Below are positions 43,106 through 52,099 of a stretch of 64,000 nucleotides of DNA, piece after piece. The notes below the pieces were generated by a model. The model searched no databases and was not told where the DNA came from. It was given only the letters and a program-made list of their open reading frames with translations. Positions within the stretch are counted from its first letter, which is position 1. Each line of letters starts with the position of its first letter. This DNA is from Vibrio europaeus (GTDB lineage: Bacteria; Pseudomonadota; Gammaproteobacteria; Enterobacterales; Vibrionaceae), in NCBI RefSeq assembly GCF_001695575.1, contig NZ_LUAX01000001.1, positions 1,550,001 through 1,614,000 of the forward strand, in the 5' to 3' direction. The position numbers were made by a program, and so were the translations under genes.

Positions 43106-43120
43106 TACTACCCCCCAGTA
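43106..43120. promoter_or_regulatory. RcnR operator 2
   Basis: TACT-A-CCCCCC-AGTA, a second exact match, exactly 20 bp from the first. Tandem sites on one face of the helix favour co-operative or wrapped binding by RcnR tetramers. Confidence 0.85.
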
Positions 43121-43181
43121 TAATTTAGGTGCTACATTATCGGTTAGAATCTTTCCGCCTAACACGTAAAGAAGATAAGCC

Positions 43182-43454
43182 ATGTCACACACAGTAAAAG
43201 ATCAGAAAAAACTTAAGGCCCGAGTGAGTAAGATCCAAGGTCAAGTCAATGGTCTAAAAAAGATGCTAGATGAAGAACATGAATGTCAGGATGTTTTGCA
43301 GCAGATCGCTGCTATTCGTGGTGCTGTAAATGGTTTAATGAGGGAAGTGATTAAAGGGCATTTAATTGAACACGTAGTGCTCGAAGAAGATAAAGATCAA
43401 CGTGAAACAGATATGGAGATCGTACTCAAGGTTCTCGACTCCTATATTAAGTAA
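43182..43454 (+). CDS. rcnR: Nickel/cobalt-responsive repressor
   Basis: The protein has 90 residues, CsoR/RcnR/FrmR family. It is very close to E. coli RcnR, with [57 protein letters not shown]. The metal ligands of RcnR are kept: His near residue 3, Cys in HECQ, and two His in GHLIEH. Without metal it represses rcnA and itself; nickel or cobalt releases it. FrmR (formaldehyde sensor) is similar, but the divergent rcnA and the two G-tract operators settle the call. Confidence 0.94.
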   Translation: MSHTVKDQKKLKARVSKIQGQVNGLKKMLDEEHECQDVLQQIAAIRGAVNGLMREVIKGHLIEHVVLEEDKDQRETDMEIVLKVLDSYIK

Positions 43455-43478
43455 GATTGAGCTTAATCAGATACAAAA

Positions 43479-43502
43479 GCGCCCACCAAAATAGGTGGGC
43501 GC
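43479..43502. terminator. Bidirectional terminator between rcnR and sohB
   Basis: GCGCCCACC / GGTGGGCGC perfect 9-bp stem with six-base loop; the minus side is followed by TTTTG, so it probably terminates the leftward sohB. Confidence 0.7.
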
Positions 43503-43525
43503 TCTAGTATTCAGTATGCAGAGAA

Positions 43526-44587
43526 TTAGACAATCGGGCGTTGGCCGCGATCAATCAGCTTCATTAGCACGTTGTCTGCCGCTTCACCTGCTAATCCAGC
43601 AAGCTTTGAAGTCAGTTTCTTTTTCTCTACGTAGTGTATCGCAAGTACGGTTTTGTCTTTACACGCTTCAACCACAAGATCATCTGACGTTTTAATCTCA
43701 TCAACCAAACCTAGGTCGTGAGCCTGTGTACCAAACCAGTGTTCACCTGTTGCTACTTTATCCAGTTCAAGGTCAGGGCGACGCTCACGAATAAAGTCTT
43801 TAAACAGGCCATGTGTTTCTTCTAGCTCTTGTTTGAACTTCTCACGCGCCTTGTCTGTATTCTCGCCAAACATGGTTAAAGTACGCTTGTATTCACCCGC
43901 TGTGAGCTGCTCATACTCGATATCGTACTTTTTCAGCACTTTATTGAAGTTAGGTAGCTGGGCAATCACACCAATGGAACCGACGATTGCAAATGGTGCT
44001 GAAACAATCTTGTCAGCAATACATGCCATCATATAGCCACCACTTGCAGCGACTTTATCTACCGCAATGGTCAGTGGCAGATTGGCAGCTTTAATACGAT
44101 CTAGCTGTGACGAAGCAAGGCCATAACCATGCACCATGCCACCACCTGACTCTAAACGCAGTAGCACTTCATCACCTTCACGAGCAACAGCTAAGATGGC
44201 AGTGACCTCTTCACGTAATGAAGCGACTTCTTTAGCATCAATACTGCCTTTAAAGTCGAGAACAAACAGGTGAGGCTCACGCTTACTATCAAGATCGCCC
44301 TCTTTTGAGGCTTTCTTGATCTCTTTCTCGCGAGATTTGTTTTTCTCTTTCTCTTGTTTCTTTTCTGCCTTGTCACGCGCTTTAATAAACGCCTCATCAT
44401 GCAGATGGTGCTCTAACTGCTCCACAGTCTGCTTGTGTTGATCCGTTAAGTTCGTAATTTCCAACTCACTTTTCGCGCCACCGCTTTTACCACCAACGGC
44501 TTTAGCAATCACTAAAATCGCTACAATCGCGACCACAACAGTCACAATCTTGGCTAAAAACAGCCCATAGTCCAACAAAAATTCCAA
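43526..44587 (-). CDS. sohB: Inner-membrane protease SohB (S49 family)
   Basis: The protein has 353 residues if started at TTG 44587. AGAGG stands nine bases upstream and the N-terminus MEFLLDYGLFLAKIVTVVV aligns with E. coli SohB MELLSEYGLFLAKIV. An ATG nine bases earlier abuts the ribosome site. One N-terminal helix, a charged Lys/Glu coiled stretch, then the SppA-like domain: FVLDFKGSIDAKEV, LRLESGGGMVHGYGLA, VDKVAASGGYMMACIADKIVSAPFAIVGSIGVIAQLPN with the catalytic Ser, and EYEQLTAGEYKRTLTMFGENT with the Lys. It degrades membrane or periplasmic peptides. Confidence 0.93.
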   Translation of the reverse strand: MEFLLDYGLFLAKIVTVVVAIVAILVIAKAVGGKSGGAKSELEITNLTDQHKQTVEQLEHHLHDEAFIKARDKAEKKQEKEKNKSREKEIKKASKEGDLDSKREPHLFVLDFKGSIDAKEVASLREEVTAILAVAREGDEVLLRLESGGGMVHGYGLASSQLDRIKAANLPLTIAVDKVAASGGYMMACIADKIVSAPFAIVGSIGVIAQLPNFNKVLKKYDIEYEQLTAGEYKRTLTMFGENTDKAREKFKQELEETHGLFKDFIRERRPDLELDKVATGEHWFGTQAHDLGLVDEIKTSDDLVVEACKDKTVLAIHYVEKKKLTSKLAGLAGEAADNVLMKLIDRGQRPIV

Positions 44588-44676
44588 TGTGAGCATCCTC
44601 TATTATGCGAATTAGTGTATTGTAACCACCATCTTACGGAATCATAAAGTAAATCATTACAATAAGGATACACATC

Positions 44677-45420
44677 GTGGAATATGCTGTTTCTTCAGAT
44701 GCCTTGAAAGGTAAAGTCATACTGGTGACTGGCGCAGGTGCTGGCATTGGTAAGCAAGCTGCTCTCTCTTACGCTGAGCACGGTGCAACAGTGATTTTAC
44801 TTGGTCGTACAGTGAAAAAGCTGGAGCAAACTTACGACGAAATTGAAGCGGCGGGATACCCTCAGCCAGCGATTATCCCACTCGATATGAAAGGCGCGAC
44901 TAAGCAACACTACCTAGATATGGTTGATACTATTGAAGGTCAATGTGGTCGCTTAGATGGCGTTTTACACAACGCAAGCCTACTTGGTGTGATTAGCCCA
45001 TTCGACCAAATCGGTGAAGACACTTATGACGATATTATGCAGGTCAACGTCAAAGCTCAGTTCTTGATGACTCAAGCATTACTGCCTCTACTGCATAAAT
45101 CAGAAGACGCGCGTATTGTCTTTACTTCATCAACGGTTGGCCACAGTGGTCGTGCCTTCTGGGGCACTTATGCTATGTCGAAATTTGCCACTGAAGGCAT
45201 GATGCAGATCCTTGCTGATGAGCTTAGCGATACCACGATCCGCGTGAATGCGATTAACCCTGGTGCGACTCGTACAGGCATGCGTGCTAAAGCTTACCCT
45301 GCTGAAGATGCAGATTTGCTCAAGACACCACAGGATATTATGCCACTCTATCTTTACCTGATGGCACCTGAGGGTAAAGCTGTCAATGGCGAATGTATTG
45401 ACGCTCAGCCGAAAAAATAG
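44677..45420 (+). CDS. yciK: YciK-family short-chain dehydrogenase (GTG start)
   Basis: The protein has 247 residues. SDR motifs: VILVTGAGAGIGKQAALSYA (TGxxxGxG), LHNASLLG, and STVGHSGRAFWGTYAMSKFATEGMM with the catalytic Ser-Tyr-x3-Lys. The C-terminal half matches E. coli YciK closely (INPGATRTGMRAKAYPAEDADLLKTPQDIMPLYLYLM). It is an NAD(P)-dependent oxidoreductase of unknown substrate. It starts at GTG 44677 with AAGGAT upstream and is divergent from sohB, as in E. coli. Confidence 0.93.
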   Translation: MEYAVSSDALKGKVILVTGAGAGIGKQAALSYAEHGATVILLGRTVKKLEQTYDEIEAAGYPQPAIIPLDMKGATKQHYLDMVDTIEGQCGRLDGVLHNASLLGVISPFDQIGEDTYDDIMQVNVKAQFLMTQALLPLLHKSEDARIVFTSSTVGHSGRAFWGTYAMSKFATEGMMQILADELSDTTIRVNAINPGATRTGMRAKAYPAEDADLLKTPQDIMPLYLYLMAPEGKAVNGECIDAQPKK

Positions 45421-45455
45421 ATCCTACTATCTAGGTTACAAACCTTAAAAAATTC

Positions 45456-45497
45456 AACGCCTTGTGTTTTAAATTAGAAACACAAGGCGTTTTTTTA
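45456..45497 (+). terminator. Long intrinsic terminator after yciK
   Basis: AACGCCTTGTGTTT / AAACACAAGGCGTT, a 14-bp perfect stem with an eight-base loop and seven T. It isolates yciK from the SOS cassette. Confidence 0.93.
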
Positions 45498-45544
45498 TCC
45501 ATTCAAGTCCTCACACCCTTGCCGATAATTAATAATAATTTATA

Positions 45545-45560
45545 CTGTATGTATATACAG
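45545..45560. promoter_or_regulatory. LexA (SOS) box of imuA
   Basis: CTGT-ATGTATAT-ACAG is a perfect gamma-proteobacterial LexA site (CTGT-N8-ACAG) ending 10 bp before the imuA ATG. LexA bound there would block transcription until DNA damage. Confidence 0.92.
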
Positions 45561-45570
45561 GTATTTTGTT

Positions 45571-46248
45571 ATGTATGAATTAATCGAACATCTTAAGCAA
45601 AAACAGTGGCTTTGGTCAGGCTCTCAAACACCTGACAGCGGAGACTACTACTCGACTGGGCATGATCTTTTGGATCAAAAGCTTGAAGGCGGCTTTCCTA
45701 GACATGGGGTTGTCGAGCTGCAAGGTGCCTCCAGTATTGGTGAATTACGCCTACTTTTGCCGCACCTAAAAAACACCAGCCAAGAGAGGTTATCTGTTTT
45801 CATTCAACCTCCTGGTTACTTGTGTGCCGAACAGCTTAATAATGAAGGTCTAGATAACAATAAAGTCCTACTCATCTACCCACAAAATGATAAAGAAGCA
45901 CTTTGGGCTGCCGAACAATGTTTACGCAGCGGTGCATGCAGCAATGTATTGCTTTGGCATCCCGAATTAGAAGTTCATCAAGCAAGACGCCTACAGGTTG
46001 CCAGTGAACATGGAAACTGCCTGCACTTTATCTTTAAAACGGCCAAAAAAAGTCTCTTTTCACTGCCTGTCAGTTTAAGTATGACACTCCTTCCACACGC
46101 ATTGGGAGTAGAAATCACCATCACCAAGCGTAAAGGGGGTTGGCCGCAAGGGAGCTTTGTGATTGATATGAGTGCAGCTTGGCCAAGCCTTACGTTGCAA
46201 CCTAGACCGCCTGTAGTTATCCCTTTCCCAATTCGTCAGCAAGGGTAG
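45571..46248 (+). CDS. imuA: Mutasome accessory protein ImuA
   Basis: The protein has 225 residues, RecA/SulA-like fold without Walker motifs. It begins HLKQKQWLWSGSQ and TGHDLLDQKLEGGFPRHGVVELQGASSIGELRLLLP. It then shows RLQVASEHGNCLHFIFKTAKK and ends in VEITITKRKGGWPQGSFVIDMS, the typical ImuA tail. With ImuB and DnaE2 it forms the SOS-induced translesion mutasome. It starts 10 bp after the LexA box and is followed by imuB after two bases. Confidence 0.9.
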   Translation: MYELIEHLKQKQWLWSGSQTPDSGDYYSTGHDLLDQKLEGGFPRHGVVELQGASSIGELRLLLPHLKNTSQERLSVFIQPPGYLCAEQLNNEGLDNNKVLLIYPQNDKEALWAAEQCLRSGACSNVLLWHPELEVHQARRLQVASEHGNCLHFIFKTAKKSLFSLPVSLSMTLLPHALGVEITITKRKGGWPQGSFVIDMSAAWPSLTLQPRPPVVIPFPIRQQG

Positions 46249-46250
46249 TT

Positions 46251-47651
46251 ATGCAAAGCTGGATCTACCTGCACTTTCCAACTCTACAACTTGATGCACT
46301 TTTCTCAGAGCAGGCATCCTTGCCACTGGCGATTGTTGAATCTAAGCGCTTTAAGATCGTCCAATGTAATGAGATCGCCCGTCAACAAGGGGTACAAACG
46401 GGCATGGGTTTAGGCAGCGCTAGTGCGATGTGTCACCAGCTTCAAGTTCACCCTTATGATGAAAAGGTTGAGCAGCAAACTCTGCTTGATATTGCCCAAT
46501 GGCTATATATGGTCACCTCAGATATTTGTCTGTTGCCACCGCAAGGCGTGTTACTCAAGGCCACCAATATGTTGTCACTCTACGGTGGGCTAGAACCCTA
46601 TTGGCAGCGCGTTTCACAGCATTTAACGCAACTTCAGCTTAACTACTCTTATTCGAGCGGCTTCTCTCCTTTCTCGGCTATTGCCTTAGGAAAAGCCAAT
46701 GCTGCCCTACTGACTCTAGAGAAAGAACAACTCATCAAGGTCATCAAGCCTTTTCCTCTTACGGCAACCGAGCTTGATAACAAAACAGTGGAGAAGCTCC
46801 AACGGGTTGGCATCACGACACTCAGCGATTTGCTCGAGATCCCAATCAAAGATCTCGCTCGCCGCTTTGATATTGATTTGGTTAACTATGTTGGCAAGTT
46901 GATGGGACAGTTTAAGCACCCTATTGATTTCTACCACCCACCAGAGCACTTCGAAAACTATCAAGAATTGCTCTTTGATATTGAAAACATTCAGTGGCTA
47001 GAAAAACCGCTCGCGAAACTGCTCAACAAGCTGGAATGGTTTCTGACGCTACGTAACCAAGTCGGCTATGAGTTAGAACTGGTCTTACACCAAAGAGACA
47101 AAGACGATGCGTCGGTGACTTTTTACTCTGCCAGTGGCGATTACCTTGCCACACGTTGGATAACCCTCTGCCAGTTAACAATGGAATCATTAAAACTCGA
47201 TGCCCCCGTACAAGGGCTGACGCTGCGTTTGGTTCGCAGTGGAGAGCTTGAATCCACCAGCGCAGATCTATTTAAAGGCTTTCAAGGCGAACAAACGGAG
47301 TTAGAGCTAATTGGCCTATTACAGGCAAAGTTAGGCAAAGATAAGGTGCGTAAAGTGGCGCATAGTTACGATCCTCGCCCAGAAAAAGCCACCTTTCTCT
47401 GTGACCCGACCTTGCCTATTCCAACCAAAGCAGCAAGTCAAAGATTGCGACCGAATATCGTTTTGCCTGCGCCAGAGCCTTTACAAGAGAAAGTCTCCAT
47501 CATGCAAGGCCCAGAACGCTTCGTAACAGGCTGGTGGGACGGTGATGACATGACCCGCGATTACTTTGTTGCTCGTAGTGACCAAGGGCGCTGGTTATGG
47601 GTATTTCGTAATCAAGACAAGCACTGGTTCGTCCATGGATTGTTTTGTTAG
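46251..47651 (+). CDS. imuB: Y-family-like protein ImuB, catalytic residues absent
   Basis: The protein has 466 residues. It has the Y-family palm and little-finger layout: WIYLHFPTLQLDAL, CNEIARQQGVQTGMGLGSASAM, SSGFSPFSAIALGKANA, LQRVGITTLSDLLEIPIKDLARRF. Yet the acidic metal-binding residues of active polymerases are missing: His instead of Asp after IYL, and LLKATNMLSLYGG where the SIDE motif would be. This is normal for ImuB, which serves as a scaffold linking ImuA, DnaE2 and the beta clamp. It is 15 bp upstream of dnaE2. Confidence 0.92.
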   Translation: MQSWIYLHFPTLQLDALFSEQASLPLAIVESKRFKIVQCNEIARQQGVQTGMGLGSASAMCHQLQVHPYDEKVEQQTLLDIAQWLYMVTSDICLLPPQGVLLKATNMLSLYGGLEPYWQRVSQHLTQLQLNYSYSSGFSPFSAIALGKANAALLTLEKEQLIKVIKPFPLTATELDNKTVEKLQRVGITTLSDLLEIPIKDLARRFDIDLVNYVGKLMGQFKHPIDFYHPPEHFENYQELLFDIENIQWLEKPLAKLLNKLEWFLTLRNQVGYELELVLHQRDKDDASVTFYSASGDYLATRWITLCQLTMESLKLDAPVQGLTLRLVRSGELESTSADLFKGFQGEQTELELIGLLQAKLGKDKVRKVAHSYDPRPEKATFLCDPTLPIPTKAASQRLRPNIVLPAPEPLQEKVSIMQGPERFVTGWWDGDDMTRDYFVARSDQGRWLWVFRNQDKHWFVHGLFC

Positions 47652-47666
47652 TCCGGAGCGAATGTG

Positions 47667-50600
47667 ATGTCTTACGCTGAGCTTTTTTGTCAAAGTAACT
47701 TCTCTTTTCTCACTGGCGCCTCACACGCAGAAGAGCTGATCTTGCAAGCAGATTTTCTGCGTTATCACTCCTTAGCGATCACAGATGAATGCTCGGTTGC
47801 AGGTGTGGTACGTGCTTACACGGCAAGTAAGAAGCATCAGCTTAATATTGAGCTGATTGTCGGCAGTATGTTCTGGCTCAACCAAGAGTGCCAAGTCGTG
47901 CTGCTATGTCCAAACCGAGAGGCTTACGCTGAGCTCTGCCGTATCATCACCAATGCAAGAAGGCGCTCCGAAAAAGGCAGCTACCAACTTTCTGAGTGGG
48001 ACTTAATGTCTGCCAAGCACTGCCTCATTCTCTGGTTACCCAGCCACACATCCAGTGACCATAAATGGGGAAACTGGCTTGCTCAGCACCATCAACACCG
48101 ACTGTGGCTAGGTATTCAGCGTCACCTCAAATCTGATGATAAGCAATACCTTGAGCACTGTGAGCAACTTGCCCAAGAGTTACAACTACCAATTAGCGCC
48201 TGTGGTGGTGTGCTCATGCATACTGCAACCCGTTTGCCTCTACAGCATACGCTGACCGCGATTCAATCTGGGTGCAGTGTCAATGAATTAGGCGAGCAGC
48301 GACTGACTAATACAGAAAGAAGCCTACGTAGTCAGGAAAAACTCGCCAAGCTATTTAAACCTGAATGGCTGCAAGAAAGCGTAAAAATAGCCGAGCGCTG
48401 CGAATTTAGCTTAGGTGATCTGCAATACGAATACCCTAGCGAGCTAGTTCCCGATGGCTATACTCCCATGAGCTACCTCACCGCCTTGGTCGAATATGGC
48501 AAGAAATTGCGCTTTCCTGAAGGCGTTCCAAGCGATATTCAGGCCACAATCGACAAAGAACTTAAGCTGATTGATGAGCTTAACTATCCGTTTTATTTTC
48601 TTACCATCCACGATATTGTGATGTTCGCTAAACGTCGCCGTATCCTCTACCAAGGGCGCGGGTCCGCGGCCAACTCTGTGGTGTGCTATTGTCTTGAAAT
48701 TACCTCTGTAGACCCTAGACAAATTTCGGTGCTATTCGAACGATTTATCAGTGCCGAACGCGATGAGCCACCCGATATTGATGTTGATTTCGAGCATGAA
48801 CGCCGTGAAGAAGTCATCCAGTACATTTACCAGAAATATGGCCGAGAGCGTGCAGCTCTAGCAGCAACCGTGATCTCTTATCGCTTCAAAAGCGCGGTAC
48901 GTGATGTGGGCAAAGCGCTAGGCATTGAAGAGAGTCAGCTCGATTACTTTATTAAAAATGTTAATCGCCGTGACCGAGCACTCGGTTGGCAAGCTCAAAT
49001 CGTCGAACTCGGGCTGCAACCTGACTCTCTTAAAGGCGAGCAGTTCATCAACCTTGTAAACGAGATTCTTGGCTTTCCGCGTCATCTTTCACAGCATGTC
49101 GGTGGTTTTATCATTGCTGCTGGGCCTTTGTATGAACTGGTTCCAGTCGAGAACGCGTCAATGCCCGATCGCACCGTCATTCAATGGGATAAGGATGATC
49201 TTGAATCTCTCAAATTGCTTAAAGTCGACGTGCTGGCTTTAGGCATGCTCACGGCTATTCGTAAGTGCTTTGATTTAGTGCAGCGTCTGCATAACCAGAC
49301 ACTAACGATTGCTGAGATTACCCGCCGCCAAGATGACGAGCAGGTGTATAAGATGATCCAACGTGCAGACACGGTCGGCGTGTTTCAAATAGAGTCGCGG
49401 GCGCAGATGAGCATGCTGCCACGCTTAAAACCCGCCACTTACTATGACTTAGTGATTCAAATCGCCATTGTCCGCCCTGGCCCGATTCAGGGGGATATGG
49501 TGCACCCATTTCTGAAACGAAGAAATGGAGAAGAAGCGGTCGATTACCCTTCCGAAGAGGTTCGTGCCGTACTAGAGCGCACCCTTGGCGTGCCGATTTT
49601 CCAAGAACAAGTGATCAAGATTGCCATGGTTGCAGCAGGTTTCAGCGGCGGTGAAGCGGATCAACTGCGCCGAGCGATGGCGGCTTGGAAAAAGAGTGGC
49701 GACCTAATCAAATTCAAAACCAAGCTGGTAGAAGGTATGCTCAGCCGTGGTTATCAATTGGAGTTTGCCGAACGCATCTTTGACCAAATCTTAGGCTTTG
49801 GTGAATATGGCTTTCCAGAAAGTCATTCCGCTTCCTTTGCCGTGCTCGCGTATTGCTCCGCATGGCTCAAACACTATTACCCTGAAGCTTTTTACACTTC
49901 ACTGCTCAATAGCCTACCGATGGGTTTTTATAGCGCCTCACAGCTTGTACAAGATGCACGGCGACATAAGGTCATCGTGTTACCTGTTTGTGTTAATGCG
50001 TCCATGTACGACCACCAAGTTGTCCATCAGCAAGGTAAACTGGCCATCCGGTTGGGCTTAAGACAAGTAAAAGGGCTCAGTCAGCAAAGTGCCCAACAAT
50101 TATTGCATGCCAGAGACAAAGGGCAATTTACTCACTCAGGGCAAATCAAACACATAGGTTTATCCAAACGAGATGTAGAACTGCTCGCCTCAGCCAATGC
50201 TATGCATACACTCAGTCACAACCGTTATCAGACTCGCTGGGCAATGATGGATTCACTTTCAGATTTGCCTCTGTTTCAAGACATCGAAGAGCCTGAAAAC
50301 CACGTCATTGCCACACCCTCTGAGAGCCAAACACTGCTTGAGGACTATGCAGCCACAGGGTTATCACTCGCTAAACATCCTATCGCCTTACTCGATGACG
50401 CAGGTGAGCTTGGACGATTTACTCGAATGAAAGATTTGGTTCAAAAAGATCACCAATCTTTAGTCACAGTGACGGGCGTAGTAACAGGGAAACAGGCGCC
50501 GGGAACCGCCGCTGGCGTAACATTTTTCACGCTAGAAGATGATACTGGCAACATCAACGTTGTGGTGTGGAAAGCAACGGCTCGGGCGCAAAAGCAAGCC

Positions 50601-50738
50601 TATCTAACTGCCAAGATCTTACAGGTAAAAGGGATATTGGAAAAAGAAGGCGAAGTTCATCATGTGATTGCTGGAAGGCTAATTGATATGACAGATAAAT
50701 TGCAGGGGCTCAGAAGTAAATCTCGCGACTTTCACTAG
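47667..50738 (+). CDS. dnaE2: Error-prone DNA polymerase DnaE2
   Basis: The protein has 1023 residues from ATG 47667; a GTG three bases earlier is in frame. N-terminal PHP domain (YAELFCQSNFSFLTGASHAEELI, TDECSVAGVVRAY). C-family polymerase core with RGRGSAANSVVCYCLEIT? reading as YQGRGSAANSVVCY, then PPDIDVDFEHERREEVI carrying the catalytic Asp pair, GFPESHSASFAVLAYCSAWLKHYYP, and a C-terminal OB-fold (VTGVVTGKQAPGTAAGVTFFTLEDDTG). It performs damage-induced translesion synthesis with ImuA/ImuB. It ends with an intrinsic terminator. Confidence 0.95.
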   Translation: MSYAELFCQSNFSFLTGASHAEELILQADFLRYHSLAITDECSVAGVVRAYTASKKHQLNIELIVGSMFWLNQECQVVLLCPNREAYAELCRIITNARRRSEKGSYQLSEWDLMSAKHCLILWLPSHTSSDHKWGNWLAQHHQHRLWLGIQRHLKSDDKQYLEHCEQLAQELQLPISACGGVLMHTATRLPLQHTLTAIQSGCSVNELGEQRLTNTERSLRSQEKLAKLFKPEWLQESVKIAERCEFSLGDLQYEYPSELVPDGYTPMSYLTALVEYGKKLRFPEGVPSDIQATIDKELKLIDELNYPFYFLTIHDIVMFAKRRRILYQGRGSAANSVVCYCLEITSVDPRQISVLFERFISAERDEPPDIDVDFEHERREEVIQYIYQKYGRERAALAATVISYRFKSAVRDVGKALGIEESQLDYFIKNVNRRDRALGWQAQIVELGLQPDSLKGEQFINLVNEILGFPRHLSQHVGGFIIAAGPLYELVPVENASMPDRTVIQWDKDDLESLKLLKVDVLALGMLTAIRKCFDLVQRLHNQTLTIAEITRRQDDEQVYKMIQRADTVGVFQIESRAQMSMLPRLKPATYYDLVIQIAIVRPGPIQGDMVHPFLKRRNGEEAVDYPSEEVRAVLERTLGVPIFQEQVIKIAMVAAGFSGGEADQLRRAMAAWKKSGDLIKFKTKLVEGMLSRGYQLEFAERIFDQILGFGEYGFPESHSASFAVLAYCSAWLKHYYPEAFYTSLLNSLPMGFYSASQLVQDARRHKVIVLPVCVNASMYDHQVVHQQGKLAIRLGLRQVKGLSQQSAQQLLHARDKGQFTHSGQIKHIGLSKRDVELLASANAMHTLSHNRYQTRWAMMDSLSDLPLFQDIEEPENHVIATPSESQTLLEDYAATGLSLAKHPIALLDDAGELGRFTRMKDLVQKDHQSLVTVTGVVTGKQAPGTAAGVTFFTLEDDTGNINVVVWKATARAQKQAYLTAKILQVKGILEKEGEVHHVIAGRLIDMTDKLQGLRSKSRDFH

Positions 50739-50754
50739 AGCGATAAAAGCAAAA

Positions 50755-50776
50755 AAGGGAGCGAAGGCTCCCTTTT
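50755..50776 (+). terminator. Intrinsic terminator after dnaE2
   Basis: AAAGGGAGC / GCTCCCTTT stem with GAAG-type loop, followed by TTG. Confidence 0.82.
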
Positions 50777-50793
50777 GAATTAACGCTGACAAG

Positions 50794-50889
50794 TTACAAC
50801 TCGTCTTCAGCTTCCATACTTCTTTTCTTGTATTCCCTGTACAGTAACATGCATAAGGTCATAACAACCTTAGACGTAAACCATATCAT
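50794..50889 (-). CDS. Possible 31-residue miniprotein
   Basis: An intact frame begins MIWFTSKVVMTLCMLLYREY and ends KKRSMEAEDEL: a hydrophobic helix then a charged tail. It reads leftward in the 285-bp gap between dnaE2 and cheV. AAGG stands about 14 bases upstream, which is farther than ideal. The composition (one short helix plus basic then acidic tail) resembles known bacterial small membrane proteins. No homologue is known to me; it could be a chance ORF. Confidence 0.4.
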   Translation of the reverse strand: MIWFTSKVVMTLCMLLYREYKKRSMEAEDEL

Positions 50890-51023
50890 GAATAGAAACA
50901 ACCTTAAGATTCTGATGAACAGTTGTATTTAATCGTTCTAGTCATTTCGCTCTGCAAAATAACTTAGTCACTATAACAGCAATGAGATGAATAATCACCA
51001 GTAATAAGTATCAGTGATTATTA

Positions 51024-51968
51024 TCAGGATAATATATCTCTCAATCGATCCTGAGCAACTTCAACAAGCAAATCTGGCTGGAATTTCGAGATAAAGCGAT
51101 CGCAGCCTACCTTCTCCACCATAGCCTCATTAAAGCTGCCACTTAGTGATGTATTGAGCGTGATGTAGAGATCTTTCATTCTCGGGTCTGAGCGCACTTC
51201 ATGGGTCAACTTATAACCATCCATTTCTGGCATTTCCGCATCCGTGATCATCAGCAGCAACTCCTCAACCACGTTCTTTCCTTCGTCACTCCAAGATTTA
51301 AGCAAATTCAGAGCCTCAAGACCGTCTCTGCACTCAATAATATTGAGCCCTAATTGGGAAAGTGTTCCTCTCACTTGAGAACGAGCCGTTGAAGAGTCAT
51401 CAACGATCAGCACATTACGCCCGACCATTTCATTAACTAAATTGTCATCGAGCACACCTTCAGAGATAGAAATATCGTAATCGATGATTTGCGCTAATAC
51501 TTTTTCAACATCGATGATTTCAACAATCTCAGAATTCTTCCCTTCTTTAGTGTGAGTAATCGCTGTTAGATAGTTTGCTCGCCCTGCTGTTTTTGGTGGA
51601 GGCTGAATCTCCGTCCACGCTGTATTGACGATATTACGTACCTGACCGACAAGGAACCCTTGAACCGTGCGGTTGTACTCGGTAATGATGAGGTTTTCTT
51701 CTTGGTTCTCAAGGCGAGACGGAGGGAAACCAATTGCAGCCCGTAAATCAATAACAGGCACGGAAATTCCACGTAATGAGGCAACCCCAGTAATATGGTG
51801 ATGTGAGCCGGGCATTTTCGTCAATGGCGGAACCTTGATCACTTCACGCACTTTAAATACATTGATGGCGAAGATCTGTCGGCTATTTAAACTAAACAGC
51901 AATAACTCCAAGCGGTTTTCACCAACAAGGTTCGTTCGCTGATCGACGGTATTTAATACTCCAGACAT
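51024..51968 (-). CDS. cheV: Chemotaxis coupling protein CheV
   Basis: The protein has 314 residues from ATG 51968 with GGAAG upstream. N-terminal CheW domain: ELLLFSLNSRQIFAINVFKVREVIKVPPLTKMPGSHHHITGVASLRGISVPVIDL. C-terminal receiver domain: VLIVDDSSTARSQVRGTL with the acidic pair, LLMITDAEMPEMDG with the phospho-acceptor Asp, and TSLSG / ISKFQPD for the Thr and Lys. It couples receptors to CheA and is tuned by phosphorylation. It is downstream of mlc on the same strand; an intrinsic terminator separates them. Confidence 0.95.
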   Translation of the reverse strand: MSGVLNTVDQRTNLVGENRLELLLFSLNSRQIFAINVFKVREVIKVPPLTKMPGSHHHITGVASLRGISVPVIDLRAAIGFPPSRLENQEENLIITEYNRTVQGFLVGQVRNIVNTAWTEIQPPPKTAGRANYLTAITHTKEGKNSEIVEIIDVEKVLAQIIDYDISISEGVLDDNLVNEMVGRNVLIVDDSSTARSQVRGTLSQLGLNIIECRDGLEALNLLKSWSDEGKNVVEELLLMITDAEMPEMDGYKLTHEVRSDPRMKDLYITLNTSLSGSFNEAMVEKVGCDRFISKFQPDLLVEVAQDRLRDILS

Positions 51969-52029
51969 ACTGCTTCCCAACAAATGTGTATATAACAAAA
52001 GTAGCCTATAGCTAGGCTAAGATAAAAAT

Positions 52030-52062
52030 AAACCCATACATCATTCAAGATTATATGGGTTT
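52030..52062 (-). terminator. Intrinsic terminator after mlc
   Basis: AAACCCATA / TATGGGTTT stem; on the minus strand it is followed by ATTTTTATC. Confidence 0.78.
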
Positions 52063-52099
52063 ACTAGAAAGATAAAGGAGAGCCACTACTCAGAAAGCA

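Noticed and set aside
43182..43454. FrmR (formaldehyde sensor) identity for the CsoR-family regulator
   Set aside because: Sequence allows it, but the divergent rcnA and two exact RcnR operators favour RcnR.
46251..47651. ImuB as an inactivated, mutated polymerase gene
   Set aside because: Loss of catalytic acids is the normal state of ImuB, so it is not a pseudogene.
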